From JALYZC01 sp963725645 (GTDB lineage: Bacteria; Actinomycetota; Thermoleophilia; Solirubrobacterales; Solirubrobacteraceae), in contig CAVRZD010000006.1 of the NCBI GenBank assembly GCA_963725645.1, forward strand, positions 1,054,001 through 1,118,000: DNA of 64,000 bases. The letters run 5' to 3'. Of the stretch, positions 9,078 to 18,575 are shown in pieces. The notes below the pieces were generated by a model. The model worked only from the letters and a program-made list of their open reading frames with translations. It had not been told where the DNA came from and did no database searches. The position numbers were made by a program, and so were the translations under genes. Every line of letters starts with the position of its first letter. The stretch's first letter is position 1.

Positions 9078-9114
9078 GAACGACAATTCATACGCGATGG
9101 CCGCAGGGGCGGGG

Positions 9115-10911
9115 ATGACGACCGGGCGTGCAGCGGCGCTGGCGTGCGCGGTGGCGGTGCTCGCCGTCGTCGCCCCGGCGGTCGCGGCGGCGCGGACCCT
9201 CCCGCGCGCCTCGCCGTTCCAGTGGCGCGGGATCGTCGACGGCCCGTACGGGCAGCCCTGGGACCACGGCCGGCGCGACCGCGTGCTGCGCTGGATGGGC
9301 GTCCACGGCCTCAACGGCTACGTGCACGCGCCGAAGAACGATCTCTATCAGCGCACCAACTGGCGCGACCCCTACCCGGTGGCGGAGCAGGCCGAGTTCG
9401 TCGCGGAGATCGCCCTTGCGCGGCGCCTCGGGGTGGACTGGATCCCCAACCTCAGCCCGGCGCTGCCCGAGATCCCGACTCCCGCCGTGCCCGATCGCGC
9501 CCCCAGCCGCGACCTCTGCTTCGCCTGCCCGGCCGACCTCGACGCGGTGCTGGCCAAGCTCGAGCGGTTCCGCGCGGCGGGGGCGCGCACGTTCATGATC
9601 TCCTTCGACGACATCGCGAAGGTGCTCACCCACCCGGAGGACCTCGCGGCCTATGGCGCCGGCGACGAGGGCTTCGGCCGCGCCAACGGCGACTTCCTCA
9701 CCCGCCTGGCCGCGGCGCTGCGCGCGCGCACGCCGCGGGCACAGCTGCTCACCGTGGGTGCCGACTACTCGGGCACGGGCGACACGGGATACCTGCGCGG
9801 GCTGCGGGCGAAGCTTGCGCCGGGGATCGAGGTGATGTGGACGGGGCCCGGGATCCCCTCCCAGGACTTCAGCGCCGCCGATGCCCACGCCTACGGCGAG
9901 ACGATCGGGCGGCGGCCGCTGGTGTGGGACAACTGGACGGACGACGACACCGCCGGCAACGCGCTGCCGGTCGGCACGGCGCGCATCTTCCTCGGGCCCT
10001 ACCGCCGGCGCGCCGAGGTCGCCGGCGCTGTCGGCGGCTTCTTCCTCAACCCGATGAACGAGGCCGACCTCAACATGCTGCCGCTCGCCACCGCCGCCGA
10101 CTTCCTTCGCGATCCCACCCACTACGACGCGCGCAGCGCGTGGCTGCGGGCGGTGGCCGACCTGGCGCCTGGCCGCGGCGTGCGCGCGCGGCGCCTGCGC
10201 GCCACGCTCCGCGCGTGGGCGGAGACGAGCTACTCGACGAAGCTCGACCCGACCGAGGCGCCGAGCTTCGTCCGCCGCGCCGACGTCTTCCTGCGCGCCT
10301 ACGCCGCCGATCCGCGCTGGTCGGGCCAGGCGGCCGGCCTCGACGGCGAGCTCGCGCTGGCCGAGCGCGCGCAGGCCCGGCTGCCGGCGTTGCCGAACCG
10401 CGCGTTCGCCGCCGAGGCCGCGCCCTTCCTCGACTCCGCGCACACGGCCGCGGGCGCGGGGCGCGCCGGCGTGGCGCTGCTGGAGTCCGAGCGACCGGCG
10501 ATCGGGCTCGACGTCGTCGCCGGCGGCTGGCGCGGGCGCGTGCGGGCTCCCGACCCCGCGCGCGCCTCGGCGCGCCGCGACGAATTCGGCCAGGCGGCGC
10601 TGCGCACGCGCACGAGCGTCCGGTTCACCTATGGCTGGCGCGGCGGCGTCGCCTTCGACATCCCGCCCTCCCCGGCTCCGCCGAACGTCATGGACACGTT
10701 CCTCGACCGCGTCTCCGCGCTGGACCAGGCGTGGCAGTCGCAGGCCGGACTCGCCGCCTCCTCGGTCGCCGTGACGCTCGACGGCGCGCCGGTCGCGCTG
10801 GCCTCGGACGGATCGTTTTCGCTGGGCCGCGCCGCCTGCGGACGCCTGCTCGTCGCCACCGACGGCGCGGGCGGGCGCAACGGGCTTCGCATCGACTGCC
10901 GCGCGCTCTGA
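9115..10911 (+). CDS. Secreted GH84-type beta-N-acetylglucosaminidase
   Basis: 598 residues. A signal peptide (AAALACAVAVLAVVAPAVAAA) is followed at about residue 32 by the GH84 barrel: WRGIVDGPYGQPW, WMGVHGLNGYVHAPKNDLY and the catalytic pair in FMISFDDIAK, where the two Asp are the acid/base and the substrate-assisting residue of this family. VMWTGPG, WDNWTDDD and GGFFLNPMNEAD match later barrel strands. The last 250 residues are helical plus a beta-rich end and may bind carbohydrate. The ATG at 9115 has AGGGG upstream; 9097 is an alternative. The likely substrate is N-acetylglucosamine-containing glycan outside the cell. Confidence 0.85.
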   Translation: MTTGRAAALACAVAVLAVVAPAVAAARTLPRASPFQWRGIVDGPYGQPWDHGRRDRVLRWMGVHGLNGYVHAPKNDLYQRTNWRDPYPVAEQAEFVAEIALARRLGVDWIPNLSPALPEIPTPAVPDRAPSRDLCFACPADLDAVLAKLERFRAAGARTFMISFDDIAKVLTHPEDLAAYGAGDEGFGRANGDFLTRLAAALRARTPRAQLLTVGADYSGTGDTGYLRGLRAKLAPGIEVMWTGPGIPSQDFSAADAHAYGETIGRRPLVWDNWTDDDTAGNALPVGTARIFLGPYRRRAEVAGAVGGFFLNPMNEADLNMLPLATAADFLRDPTHYDARSAWLRAVADLAPGRGVRARRLRATLRAWAETSYSTKLDPTEAPSFVRRADVFLRAYAADPRWSGQAAGLDGELALAERAQARLPALPNRAFAAEAAPFLDSAHTAAGAGRAGVALLESERPAIGLDVVAGGWRGRVRAPDPARASARRDEFGQAALRTRTSVRFTYGWRGGVAFDIPPSPAPPNVMDTFLDRVSALDQAWQSQAGLAASSVAVTLDGAPVALASDGSFSLGRAACGRLLVATDGAGGRNGLRIDCRAL

Positions 10912-10924
10912 GAAGCTTTGCGGA

Positions 10925-11188
10925 ATGGCGAAGCGCGATCCGCGCATGGTGCATCTCGGCTACGGCAAGTGGGTCCGGGCCGATCGCGTGTACGCGGTCG
11001 TGCCGCTCGAGGGCGAGGAGCGCGGCGACCGCCGCCGGACCTACGTGCACGTGGACGGTCTCGCCGAGCCGCTGGTCGCCTCGCGCTCGGAGCGCGCGAT
11101 CCTCGCCGACGTCGAGGCGGCACTGGCGGAGGCCGCAGGCGTTCCGCGCCGCAGCCGCGGCCGCTCGGGCCAGGACGAGCTCTTCTAG
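10925..11188 (+). CDS. Small conserved-type protein, possibly RemA/FlbD-like
   Basis: 87 residues. MVHLGYGKWVRADRVYAVVP and a following strand-rich segment (RTYVHVDGLAEPLVASRSERAIL) recall the DUF370/RemA and FlbD small beta proteins, which sense or bind DNA or flagellar partners, but the match is weak. The C-terminus is Arg-rich and ends DELF. It starts 14 nt after the GH84 stop and is probably co-transcribed. Function unknown. Confidence 0.6.
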   Translation: MAKRDPRMVHLGYGKWVRADRVYAVVPLEGEERGDRRRTYVHVDGLAEPLVASRSERAILADVEAALAEAAGVPRRSRGRSGQDELF

Positions 11189-11198
11189 CCCGGCCAGC

Positions 11199-11546
11199 CT
11201 AGTGCTCGGCCACGTGGCCGTCGGCGGGCTCGATCGGCAGCCCGCGGCGGACCCACTCGGTGATCCCGCCGCGCAGGTTGTAGGCGTTCATGCCCGAGGC
11301 GCGGCACGCGTCGGTGGCCAGCGCCGAGCGATTCCCGACCCGGCAGTAGAAGACGACCGGGCGCTCGCGGTCGAGCGTGTTCGCCTCGGCGGCCAGCTGG
11401 CTCAGTTCGATATGGCGGGTGCCGGCGATGTGGCCCGCCTCCCGCTCGTAGGGCTCGCGCACGTCGACCACCTGCCAGCCCTCGGCGAGCACCTCGGCCA
11501 CGCGCTCGGGCTCGAGCGCGGTGCTGTCGTCGGCGGGCGGGACCAT
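11199..11546 (-). CDS. Single-domain rhodanese (sulfurtransferase)
   Basis: 115 residues covering one rhodanese domain: VVDVREPYEREAGHI, HIELSQL, VVFYCRVGNRSALATD with the active-site Cys in the CRVGNRS loop, and NLRGGITEW. No signal peptide, so cytoplasmic. The start is an ATG 7 nt from a TAGTCT box (11554-11559, minus strand). The sulfur acceptor is unknown. Confidence 0.88.
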   Translation of the reverse strand: MVPPADDSTALEPERVAEVLAEGWQVVDVREPYEREAGHIAGTRHIELSQLAAEANTLDRERPVVFYCRVGNRSALATDACRASGMNAYNLRGGITEWVRRGLPIEPADGHVAEH

Positions 11547-11556
11547 GCCCCGAAGA

Positions 11557-13842
11557 CTACGCGTGCACCGTCAGCTCGTTGTGGTTGGAGTTGCCGAAGC
11601 GGTCGCGGGCCGCGCCCGGCGCGACGGAGACCGTGGCGCCGGCGGGCGCGGCAACGACAAAGCGCGTGCCCTGTGCCCGTCGGACGGTCCGGCGGCGGCC
11701 GTTGACGGTGAAGGTGACGCTCCCGCCGTCGGCGTGCGCCGGGCGGTAGGTGAGGTCGACCTCGGGGACCGAGGCCGGGTAGTCGAGCGTCACGGCGACG
11801 CCGCCGCCGCCCGCGCTCGCGGCGGTCACGACCGGCGCCTTCGATTCGGTCACGTGAAATGCGGCCGACTGGATCCGGTAGCGGTTGCCCGTCACGACGA
11901 ACGCGTAGTCGCCGGGCGCCGTGCCCAGCGGCACCTCCCACTCGGCCCGGTAGAGCCCGTCGGCGTCCACCTTCCAGAGCACGTCGAGCCCGAGGTCCGA
12001 GTCCACCTGGGTCGCGCGGCCGCCGACGAGGTGGACGATCCGCACGAACGCCGAATCGAGCGGCCGGTCGAAGCCGCGCGGCGCCCCGCGCCAGGAGAAG
12101 GCCGTGCGCTCGAGCCGCTGGACGTCGGTCGGCTGCGTCGCCGCCGTGCCGCTGGCGGCGCCGGTGGAGAAGGGGTCGTTCGTGACGGGCACGCCGTTGG
12201 TGGGGTCGTAGGGGTAGGGCGCGGGCGCCGCCGCGCCGCGGGCGAGGCGGCCGGCGAGGTCGGAGAGCGAGGCGAGCAGCAGGTTGGACGCGTCGCGTCC
12301 GTACAGCGTCGAGCCGCCCTCGTAGTGCTGGCGCTGGTACTCCTCGGGCGTCGTGAAGTACGACAGGTACTCGTTGGCCAGCCCCGAGATGATCGCGGTC
12401 GCGATGCCGGTGCCACGGACGGCGGCCTCCACGTGGCTCCGCACCCGCCGACCCATCTCGACGGTCATCTCTCCGGGCACCGAGACGAGCACGCGGTCGG
12501 CGATCCGCAGCGCCATCAAGGGCACGGCGTGCGGCGTCGAGCTGCTCGTGTCGAGCACCTGCACCTTGTCGCCCTGGGCGCCGCGGTCGACGGGGAACGT
12601 CTGGCCCTCGAAGGGCATGCCGGTCGCGTCGTAGAGCGGGCCGCGGCCCTCCTCGGAACCGGTCAGCAGCGGCAGGCCGACCACCGGGGAGGCGTCGACG
12701 CTGCCGCCCGGGACCTCCTGGCCGCAGAAGCACACGCGGGTCCAGCGCTCCTCGATCGTGGGCGTCGTCGTCATCGTGCGCCCGGCCGCCCGCCAGGCGG
12801 TCAGCATCGCGCGCGCCTCGACCCGCCCCACCATGTCGGCGTCCGCCGGCCCCGAGCGCGTCAGACCGGCGGACTGGTCGCCCTCGTCGGTGTTGCCGTA
12901 CACGTTGACGACCTCCTGGCCGGCCGGCACGCCGCCCAGCCGGCGCGGCGCGCGGGTGCGCCGGCGGCCGCGCAGGGCGCTCAGCGTCCGCGCCGCCTGG
13001 GCGCCGAGCGCCGCCTCGACCACGTGGGTGGCCGAGCCGTGGTGATCCTCGTTGTAGTAGACGAACGTGGACTTGTTCACGGTGCCGTGGTCGGCGAACG
13101 TCGTCCAGATCCCGATCGGCACGCGCCGGCCGTGGAGGAGCTTGTCCACGCGCAGGACGTGGACGTCCGGGTCGATGGTGTCGACGTAGCCGCGGGGGTC
13201 CTGGCTCACCTTGCCGGTGCCCGGCGGCTCGATGATCCCGTGGTCGGCCAGGTGCGCCTCGAGGCTGCGGTTTGCGGTCAGCCCGAGGATCTGCGTGCGG
13301 CCCCAGCCGGCGGCCGCGGGCGCGAGGTCGTCGTCGGCGCGGCGGATGGCGAGCGCGAGGCGCCGGACCATGAAGCCGTAGAGCTGCGGGTCGATGTCGC
13401 CGGTGATGTTGAAGTCGGTCGGCGTGTGCAGCGTCATGAAGGTCGTGTTGTAGGTGTTGAAGTTGAAGTAGCCGGTCGGTCCGGCGTGCGTGTGCGAGGC
13501 CGAGTCGAGCACGTTCTCCTGCGAGAACCCGCGGTCGCGGTTGAGGTCGGCGGCGGCCTTGAGCATGCCGCCGGCGATGCCGTTGAGGTCCTCGGCGATC
13601 AGGGCCACCTTGCGGTCGCCGCGCTGGAGCACGAGCACGCGCGCGAACAGGCGGGTGTGCTGGCCGATCGTCTTGGCGTCGGATCGGACCCAGCCCATCA
13701 TCGGGTAGCCGGTCGGCGGCGTGATGTCGGCGCGCCCGGCGCCGGCCCGCAGGGTTGGCGCGGCGGCGCCGGCGCTCGCGGCGGCGGCGAGCGAGGTCAG
13801 CGCGCAGGCGAGCGCGACGGCGACGGCACGGCGGAGCGGCAT
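11557..13842 (-). CDS. Secreted neutral/alkaline ceramidase-like protein
   Basis: 761 residues with a signal peptide (AVAVALACALTSLAAAASAGA). The N-terminal domain matches neutral/alkaline non-lysosomal ceramidases: AGRADITPPTGYPMMGW, LDSASHTHAGPTGY with likely zinc-binding His residues, and FADHGTVNK, a second His site. The C-terminal 200 residues are beta-rich (VSVPGEMTVEMGRRVR, then Ig-like). Ceramidases cleave the N-acyl bond of ceramide, but bacteria without sphingolipids carry relatives of unknown substrate. The start follows a TAAGCT box (13851-13856) by 8 nt. Confidence 0.82.
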   Translation of the reverse strand: MPLRRAVAVALACALTSLAAAASAGAAAPTLRAGAGRADITPPTGYPMMGWVRSDAKTIGQHTRLFARVLVLQRGDRKVALIAEDLNGIAGGMLKAAADLNRDRGFSQENVLDSASHTHAGPTGYFNFNTYNTTFMTLHTPTDFNITGDIDPQLYGFMVRRLALAIRRADDDLAPAAAGWGRTQILGLTANRSLEAHLADHGIIEPPGTGKVSQDPRGYVDTIDPDVHVLRVDKLLHGRRVPIGIWTTFADHGTVNKSTFVYYNEDHHGSATHVVEAALGAQAARTLSALRGRRRTRAPRRLGGVPAGQEVVNVYGNTDEGDQSAGLTRSGPADADMVGRVEARAMLTAWRAAGRTMTTTPTIEERWTRVCFCGQEVPGGSVDASPVVGLPLLTGSEEGRGPLYDATGMPFEGQTFPVDRGAQGDKVQVLDTSSSTPHAVPLMALRIADRVLVSVPGEMTVEMGRRVRSHVEAAVRGTGIATAIISGLANEYLSYFTTPEEYQRQHYEGGSTLYGRDASNLLLASLSDLAGRLARGAAAPAPYPYDPTNGVPVTNDPFSTGAASGTAATQPTDVQRLERTAFSWRGAPRGFDRPLDSAFVRIVHLVGGRATQVDSDLGLDVLWKVDADGLYRAEWEVPLGTAPGDYAFVVTGNRYRIQSAAFHVTESKAPVVTAASAGGGGVAVTLDYPASVPEVDLTYRPAHADGGSVTFTVNGRRRTVRRAQGTRFVVAAPAGATVSVAPGAARDRFGNSNHNELTVHA

Positions 13843-13883
13843 CGCGCCGGAGCTTAGTGCGATGCGGCCCGTCCGAGCGCAGG

Positions 13884-13889
13884 TACGCT
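13884..13889 (+). promoter_or_regulatory. TANNNT -10 box that sets the GTG start at 13896
   Basis: TACGCT, 6-nt gap, GTG 13896. It lies back to back with the TAAGCT box of the divergent ceramidase gene, giving a very compact divergent promoter. Confidence 0.55.
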
Positions 13890-13895
13890 CATGGC

Positions 13896-15212
13896 GTGTG
13901 GCGGAACTGGTCGCGTGAGCTGAGCTGCGTCCCGGCGGCGATCGAGCACCCCGAGTCGCGCGACGACGTGGTCGCGGCCATCGAGCGCGCGGCGGAGGCC
14001 GGGCGCGGCCTGCGGGTCGCCGGCGCCGGGCACTCGTTCAGCGAGCTCGTGCCCACCGACGGGACGCTCGTGCGCCTCGACCGCATGGGTCGCCTCCTCG
14101 ACGTCGACCGCGACAGCGGGCTCGTGCGCGTCGAGGCCGGGATCACGATCCACGACCTGAGCGCGCGCTTGGCCGGGCACGGCCTCGCGCTCGAGAACCT
14201 CGGCGACATCGACGTGCAGTCGATCGCGGGTGCGATGGCGACCGCCACGCACGGGACCGGCGGGCGGCTGCGCAACATCCCGTCCCAGGCGGTCGAGGTC
14301 GAGCTCGTGACGGGGGAGGGGGAGGTGGTGCGCTGCTCGGCCGATCGCGACCCCGATGCCTGGCGCGCGGCGCGCGTGAGCCTCGGCGCGCTCGGCGTCG
14401 TCACCGCGGTCACGCTGCGGTGCGTGCCGGCGTTCACGCTCCGCGGGGTGGACCGCCCGGTCCCGCTCGAGGACACCCTCGACGCGCTCGACGAGCTGGT
14501 CGACGGCAACGAGCACTTCGAGTTCTTCACGTTCCCGCACTCGCCGCTGGCGCTCACGCGAACGAACAACCGCGAGGACGTGCCGGCCGCGCCGCCGGAC
14601 CCGGCGCTGGAGTGGGCCGAGGACATCCTCCTCGGGAACCACGTCTTCAGCGCCCTGTGCCGGCTCGGCCGCCGCTTTCCCGGCCAGATCCCGCGGCTCA
14701 ACCGGCTGGTGTCGCGGGTCGCCGGCTCGCAGACGCGCCTCGATCGCTCCGACCGCGTGTTCGCGAGCCCGCGCCGCGTGCGCTTCACGGAGATGGAGTA
14801 CGCGGTGCCGCGCGAGCACGCGGCCACCGCCGTGCGCGGCGTGCGCGACCTGATCGACGCACGCGGGTTTCACGTGAACTTCCCGATCGAGCTGCGCTTC
14901 GTGGCCGGGGACGACGCGCTGCTGAGCCCGGCGCACGGCCGCGACACGGCCTACGTCGCCGTGCACACGTTCGAGGGGATGGAGTTCGAGCCCTACTTCC
15001 GCGCCGTGGAGGAGCTGATGGACGGCCTCGACGGGCGTCCGCACTGGGGCAAGCGCCACTTCCAGACCGCGGCGACGTTGCGCGGCCGTTACCCCGAGTG
15101 GGATCGCTTCGCCGCCGTGCGCGCGCGGCTGGACCCGGCGGGCCGCTTCGCCAACGCGCACGTCGGGCGCGTGCTCGGGCCGGTTGGCGCGACCGTCCCG
15201 GCTGGCTCGTAG
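13896..15212 (+). CDS. L-gulono-1,4-lactone oxidase-like FAD-linked oxidoreductase
   Basis: 438 residues, the usual length of the aldonolactone oxidase family. The N-terminal PCMH-type FAD domain is evident: RNWSRELSC, LRVAGAGHSFSELV, LENLGDIDVQSIAGAMATATHGTG. The C-terminal ALO domain ends PHWGKRHF, then YPEWDRFAAVRARLDPAGRFAN, as in gulonolactone and arabinonolactone oxidases; these transfer electrons to oxygen or a carrier. The conserved His in GAGHSF can be compared with the covalent-flavin His of oxidases. It faces a PLP aldolase/deaminase gene, a pairing I also recall from mycobacteria. Confidence 0.85.
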   Translation: MWRNWSRELSCVPAAIEHPESRDDVVAAIERAAEAGRGLRVAGAGHSFSELVPTDGTLVRLDRMGRLLDVDRDSGLVRVEAGITIHDLSARLAGHGLALENLGDIDVQSIAGAMATATHGTGGRLRNIPSQAVEVELVTGEGEVVRCSADRDPDAWRAARVSLGALGVVTAVTLRCVPAFTLRGVDRPVPLEDTLDALDELVDGNEHFEFFTFPHSPLALTRTNNREDVPAAPPDPALEWAEDILLGNHVFSALCRLGRRFPGQIPRLNRLVSRVAGSQTRLDRSDRVFASPRRVRFTEMEYAVPREHAATAVRGVRDLIDARGFHVNFPIELRFVAGDDALLSPAHGRDTAYVAVHTFEGMEFEPYFRAVEELMDGLDGRPHWGKRHFQTAATLRGRYPEWDRFAAVRARLDPAGRFANAHVGRVLGPVGATVPAGS

Positions 15213-15231
15213 CGGCGCGGGCGGCGGCGCC

Positions 15232-16470
15232 CTACAGGAAGCAGCGGCCCTCGCCGCGGTAGGTCGGCACCTCGTCCACGATGCGCTCGCCCTCGACGAG
15301 GTGCAGCGTGTTGAAGCGCTCGCACAGCTCGCCGGCCTTGGCGTGGCGGAAGTAGACGCGGTCGCCGATCCGCAGGTCGCGTGCCGGTGCGCCGAGCAGC
15401 GGCGTCTGGACCTCGCCCGCGCCCTCCTCCGCATCGAGCCGCAGCCCGGCCGGGAGGTGGGGCCGCGGCAGGCGCGCTGCATCGGCCCGGCCCGACGCCG
15501 GGTACCCGCCGCCGAGCACGGTCGCGATCGCCGGCGCGGGCTTGCGCACGACCGGCAGCGCGAACAGCGCGGCGGGACGGGGACTGAACCTGGTGTAGGC
15601 GTCGAAGAGCGCCGGGCCGTACAGACCCGAGCCGGCCGCCACCTCGGTGACCGCGGCCTCGGCCGTCGTGCCCTCGATGCTCCCGGTCCCGCCGCCGTTG
15701 ACGAACTCGAGCTCGCCCACCTCGCGCACGGCCGCCACCACGGCGGCGCGGCGGGCCGCCAGCTCGCGCGCCGAGCGGCGCTGCATGAAGCGGATGGCCG
15801 CGGCCCGCAGCCGGTGGCCCGGCGGACGGTCGCCGACGCCCGCGATCTGCGCCTCGTAGGCCATGATGCCGGCGAGCGCGAAGCCCGGCCGGGCCGCGAC
15901 CTCGCGCGCCAGCGCGGCTGCCTGCTCGGGCGTGCGCAGCGGCGAGCGCTTGGCGCCGATCTTCATCCGCCCGCCCAGCGGCCACCAGCCGCAGTCCAGC
16001 TCCAGGCACAGCCGCAGCGGCGGCCGGTCGGCGCCGACGGCGGCGTCGATCAGGTCGAGCTGCGCCGGCGAGTCGACCATGACGGCCACGCGGGCGTCCG
16101 GGTCGCGCGCGGTCAGTTCGGCGAGCTCGCGCAGCGCCGCGCGGTCCACCGTCGGGTAGGCGACCACGAGGTCGCGCACGCCGTGGCCGGCGAGCCAGAG
16201 CGCTTCGGGCAGGGTGAAGGCGAGCGTGCCCCGGAAGCCCGGGTCGCGCTCGTGCACGGCCCGCAGCAGGGCGCGGCAGCGCACGGACTTCGAGGCCACG
16301 CGGATCGGTGTTCCGCCCGCGCGCTGCAGCATGTCGGCTGCGTTGGCCCAGAACGCGTCCACGTCCACGAGCGCGAACGGCGGGTCGAGGCCGGCGGTCG
16401 CGCGCTCGAGCCGCTCGTAGTCGTCCGCCGGGGCGGCCGGAGCCGGACGCGTGGGCGTGGCCGTCGCCAT
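15232..16470 (-). CDS. PLP-dependent D-threonine aldolase/D-serine deaminase-like protein
   Basis: 412 residues. The alanine-racemase-type N-terminal barrel is visible: PFALVDVDAF, then IRVASKSVRC carrying the PLP-binding Lys, GIMAYEAQIAG and FVNGGGTGS with the phosphate-binding glycines. The C-terminal beta domain has GDRVYFRHAKAGELCERFN, whose His and Cys match the metal-site pair of the D-threonine aldolase/D-serine dehydratase family. Substrate not determined. The ATG start is 8 nt from a TATCGT box (16479-16484). Confidence 0.82.
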   Translation of the reverse strand: MATATPTRPAPAAPADDYERLERATAGLDPPFALVDVDAFWANAADMLQRAGGTPIRVASKSVRCRALLRAVHERDPGFRGTLAFTLPEALWLAGHGVRDLVVAYPTVDRAALRELAELTARDPDARVAVMVDSPAQLDLIDAAVGADRPPLRLCLELDCGWWPLGGRMKIGAKRSPLRTPEQAAALAREVAARPGFALAGIMAYEAQIAGVGDRPPGHRLRAAAIRFMQRRSARELAARRAAVVAAVREVGELEFVNGGGTGSIEGTTAEAAVTEVAAGSGLYGPALFDAYTRFSPRPAALFALPVVRKPAPAIATVLGGGYPASGRADAARLPRPHLPAGLRLDAEEGAGEVQTPLLGAPARDLRIGDRVYFRHAKAGELCERFNTLHLVEGERIVDEVPTYRGEGRCFL

Positions 16471-16505
16471 CCGGGCCGACGATAGCGCGGTGCGATCATT
16501 CGGGC

Positions 16506-17090
16506 ATGCCTACGCGCCTCGCGCTGCTCGGTGCCGTCGCCGCCGTCCTCGCCGCCGCGGGGTGCGGCGGGAGCGACAAGCGGGCATCCACCCCCACGGG
16601 CGCCACGGACGGCCAGTCCACCGCTCCTGCGCAACCCACCATCCCCGCGCTGGAGGAGACCGGCCGGCCCGCCGATCCGGCGGCGGTGCGCGTCATCCGG
16701 GGCTGGACCGACGCCCAGCGGGCCTCCGATGTCGACCGCGCGACCTCGTACTTCCGCGTGCCGGTGATCGTCGAGAACGGCACCGCCCCGCAGCAGCTTC
16801 CCAGCCTGGCCGCCGTGCGCGCGTTCAACGCCGGCCTGCCGTGCGGCGCCGTGCTGCTGCGCACCTCGGCGTCGGCCCGGCGCGGGTTCACCGTGGCCAC
16901 GTTCCGCCTCGTCGACCGTCCCGGCGAGCGCTGCGACGGCACCGGGAACCAGGCGCGCACGGCATTCGAGGTCCGCGCCGGCAAGATCCGCGCCTGGGTG
17001 CGCCTCTCGGACCGTCGGCCGCAGGGCGGCGGCTCACCGGCCCCACAGCCGACGACGCCGCAGCCGAACGGCGGCGGCCAGTCGGTCTAG
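16506..17090 (+). CDS. Lipoprotein, hypothetical
   Basis: 194 residues with a clear lipoprotein signal (RLALLGAVAAVLAAAGC, GGS) and a Thr/Pro/Gln linker. The mature domain (about residues 55-175: AVRVIRGWTDAQRASDVDRATSYF) has an NTF2-like start, two cysteines and a Pro/Gly/Gln tail. It resembles secreted NTF2-like domains of actinobacteria, but no enzyme motif is visible. Confidence 0.75.
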   Translation: MPTRLALLGAVAAVLAAAGCGGSDKRASTPTGATDGQSTAPAQPTIPALEETGRPADPAAVRVIRGWTDAQRASDVDRATSYFRVPVIVENGTAPQQLPSLAAVRAFNAGLPCGAVLLRTSASARRGFTVATFRLVDRPGERCDGTGNQARTAFEVRAGKIRAWVRLSDRRPQGGGSPAPQPTTPQPNGGGQSV

Positions 17091-17099
17091 CAGCGGGGC

Positions 17100-17321
17100 C
17101 TAGCGGTAGGGGTCGCGGTCGCGCGGCGGCGGGGCCGGCGCGTCGCGGCGGCGATCGGTGGCCATGATCATGTAGGCGACCGACACGATCAGCCCGATGA
17201 TCCCCACGATCATCAGGATCAGGCCGACGACGGGGATGTCGATGTCCGACGAGCGCCAGGTGACCGCGTAGCGCAGGATGGCGCCGACGGCGATCAGGAA
17301 GAGCGAGACTCCGAGGCTCAT
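17100..17321 (-). CDS. DUF6458-like small membrane protein
   Basis: 73 residues with two transmembrane helices (LGVSLFLIAVGAILRYAV and VVGLILMIVGIIGLIVSVAYMI) and a charged, Pro-rich cytoplasmic tail. The pattern fits the short actinobacterial DUF6458 family; function unknown. The ATG is 9 nt from a TAGACT box (17331-17336) that sits next to the promoter of the acyl-CoA dehydrogenase gene. Confidence 0.75.
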   Translation of the reverse strand: MSLGVSLFLIAVGAILRYAVTWRSSDIDIPVVGLILMIVGIIGLIVSVAYMIMATDRRRDAPAPPPRDRDPYR

Positions 17322-17345
17322 GGACGACGGAGTCTAGAGCGCCAG

Positions 17346-17351
17346 TAGGAT
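17346..17351 (+). promoter_or_regulatory. TANNNT -10 box deciding the start of the acyl-CoA dehydrogenase
   Basis: TAGGAT overlaps the first possible ATG (17350) and lies 7 nt before the second (17359), so a leaderless transcript starting at 17359 is preferred. Confidence 0.5.
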
Positions 17352-17358
17352 GCGGAAG

Positions 17359-18512
17359 ATGGAGGCCGTCGCCGACATCTACACGATCCCGCAGGAGCAC
17401 CTCGACTTCCGCGACACGATTCGCCAGATCGCCCAGGAGCGGGTCGCGCCGCGCGCGGCCGAGATCGACGAGAAGGCCGAGTACCCGCAGGACATCCGCG
17501 AGCTGTTCGCCGAGCACGACCTGTTCGGACTGCCGTTCGAGACCGAGTACGGCGGCACCGGCACCGGCACGCTGATGCTCAACATGGCGATCGAGGAGGT
17601 CGCCAAGGTCTGCGCTTCCAGCGCACTGATGCTGATGGTGCAGGAGCTCGGGACGCTGCCGATCCGCTGTTCGGCACCGAGGAGCAGAAGCAGCGCTTCC
17701 TGCCGCGGTGCGCCACGGGCGAGTGGACGCCCGGCCTTCGCCCTGTCCGAGCCCGAGGCCGGCTCGGACCCGGGCGGCATGATCACGCGCGCCGAGCGCG
17801 ACGGCGACGAGTGGGTGATCAACGGGACGAAGAACTGGATCACGAACCTCGGCATCGCCGACTTCTACGTCGTGTTCGCCGTCACCGACAAGGACGCGGG
17901 CCACTCGCGCGGCATCAGCGCGTTCGTGGTCGAGGCCGACCGTCCGGGCTTCTCGGTCGGCAAGCTCGAGCACAAGCTCGGGATCCGCGGGCTCGCCCAC
18001 CGGCCAGCCGATCTTCGACGACGTCCGCGTGCCGGCCGACAACCTGCTCGGGACCGAGGGCGAGGGGTTCAAGGTCGCGATGGGCACGCTCGACCACTCG
18101 CGCCTCGGCGTCGCGGCCCAGGCCCTCGGGATCGCGCAGGGCGCGACCGACTACGCCGCCGCCTACGCGAAGGAGCGCAAGCAGTTCGGCAAGCCGATCG
18201 CCGCGTTCCAGGCGATCCAGTTCAAGCTCGCCGACATGGAGACCCAGTGCGCGGCCGGCCGCGAGCTGCTCTACCAGGCGTGCGCGAAGGTCGACCGCGG
18301 CGAGCCGCGACATGGGCAAGTACTCCGCGATGGCCAAGCTCTTCTGCTCGGACACTGCAATGGCCGTGACGGTCGAGGCCATCCAGGTGCTCGGCGGCTA
18401 CGGCTACGTCAAGGAGTACCCGGTCGAGCGGTTCATGCGCGACGCCAAGATCACCCAGATCTACGAGGGCACGAACGAGATCCAGCGCCTCGTGATCGCT
18501 CGCACGCTGTAG
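17359..18512 (+). CDS. Acyl-CoA dehydrogenase, broken by four single-base indels
   Basis: FAD-dependent acyl-CoA dehydrogenase. In order: FRDTIRQIAQERVAPRAAEID, LFGLPFETEYGGTG, FALSEPEAGSD, NWITNLGIADFYVVFA, VPADNLLG with GEGFKVAMGTLDHSRLGVAAQALG, YAKERKQFGKPIAAFQAIQ and the C-terminal GGYGYVKEYPVERFMRD, then IYEGTNEIQRLVIAR, whose Glu is in the catalytic-base position of many ACADs. These pieces lie in different frames: a base is missing near 17667 and one is extra near 17730, 17992 and 18307. Corrected, the protein is about 383 residues, the family norm. Four indels with every motif intact argue for sequencing error rather than decay. Confidence 0.82.
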
Positions 18513-18575
18513 CGTCGCTGACAGCTGTGGGATCCTGAACGGGATGACGCCGTCGACGCTGGATTCCCTCCGCCC

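Noticed and set aside
8625..11705. Very long open frame overlapping the GH84 gene on the same strand
   Set aside because: It reads the GH84 gene in another frame, is dominated by Arg/Ala/Gly/Pro and lacks any domain; high GC content makes such frames common.
12353..13708. Open frames antisense to the ceramidase-like gene
   Set aside because: Composition is typical of the complement of a GC-rich gene and the main gene has clear family motifs.
14866..14881. parS-like sequence GGTTTCACGTGAACTT
   Set aside because: It matches the core TTTCACGTGAA but not the outer positions, lies inside the flavoprotein coding sequence (GFHVNF) and is far from parA, so it is probably chance.
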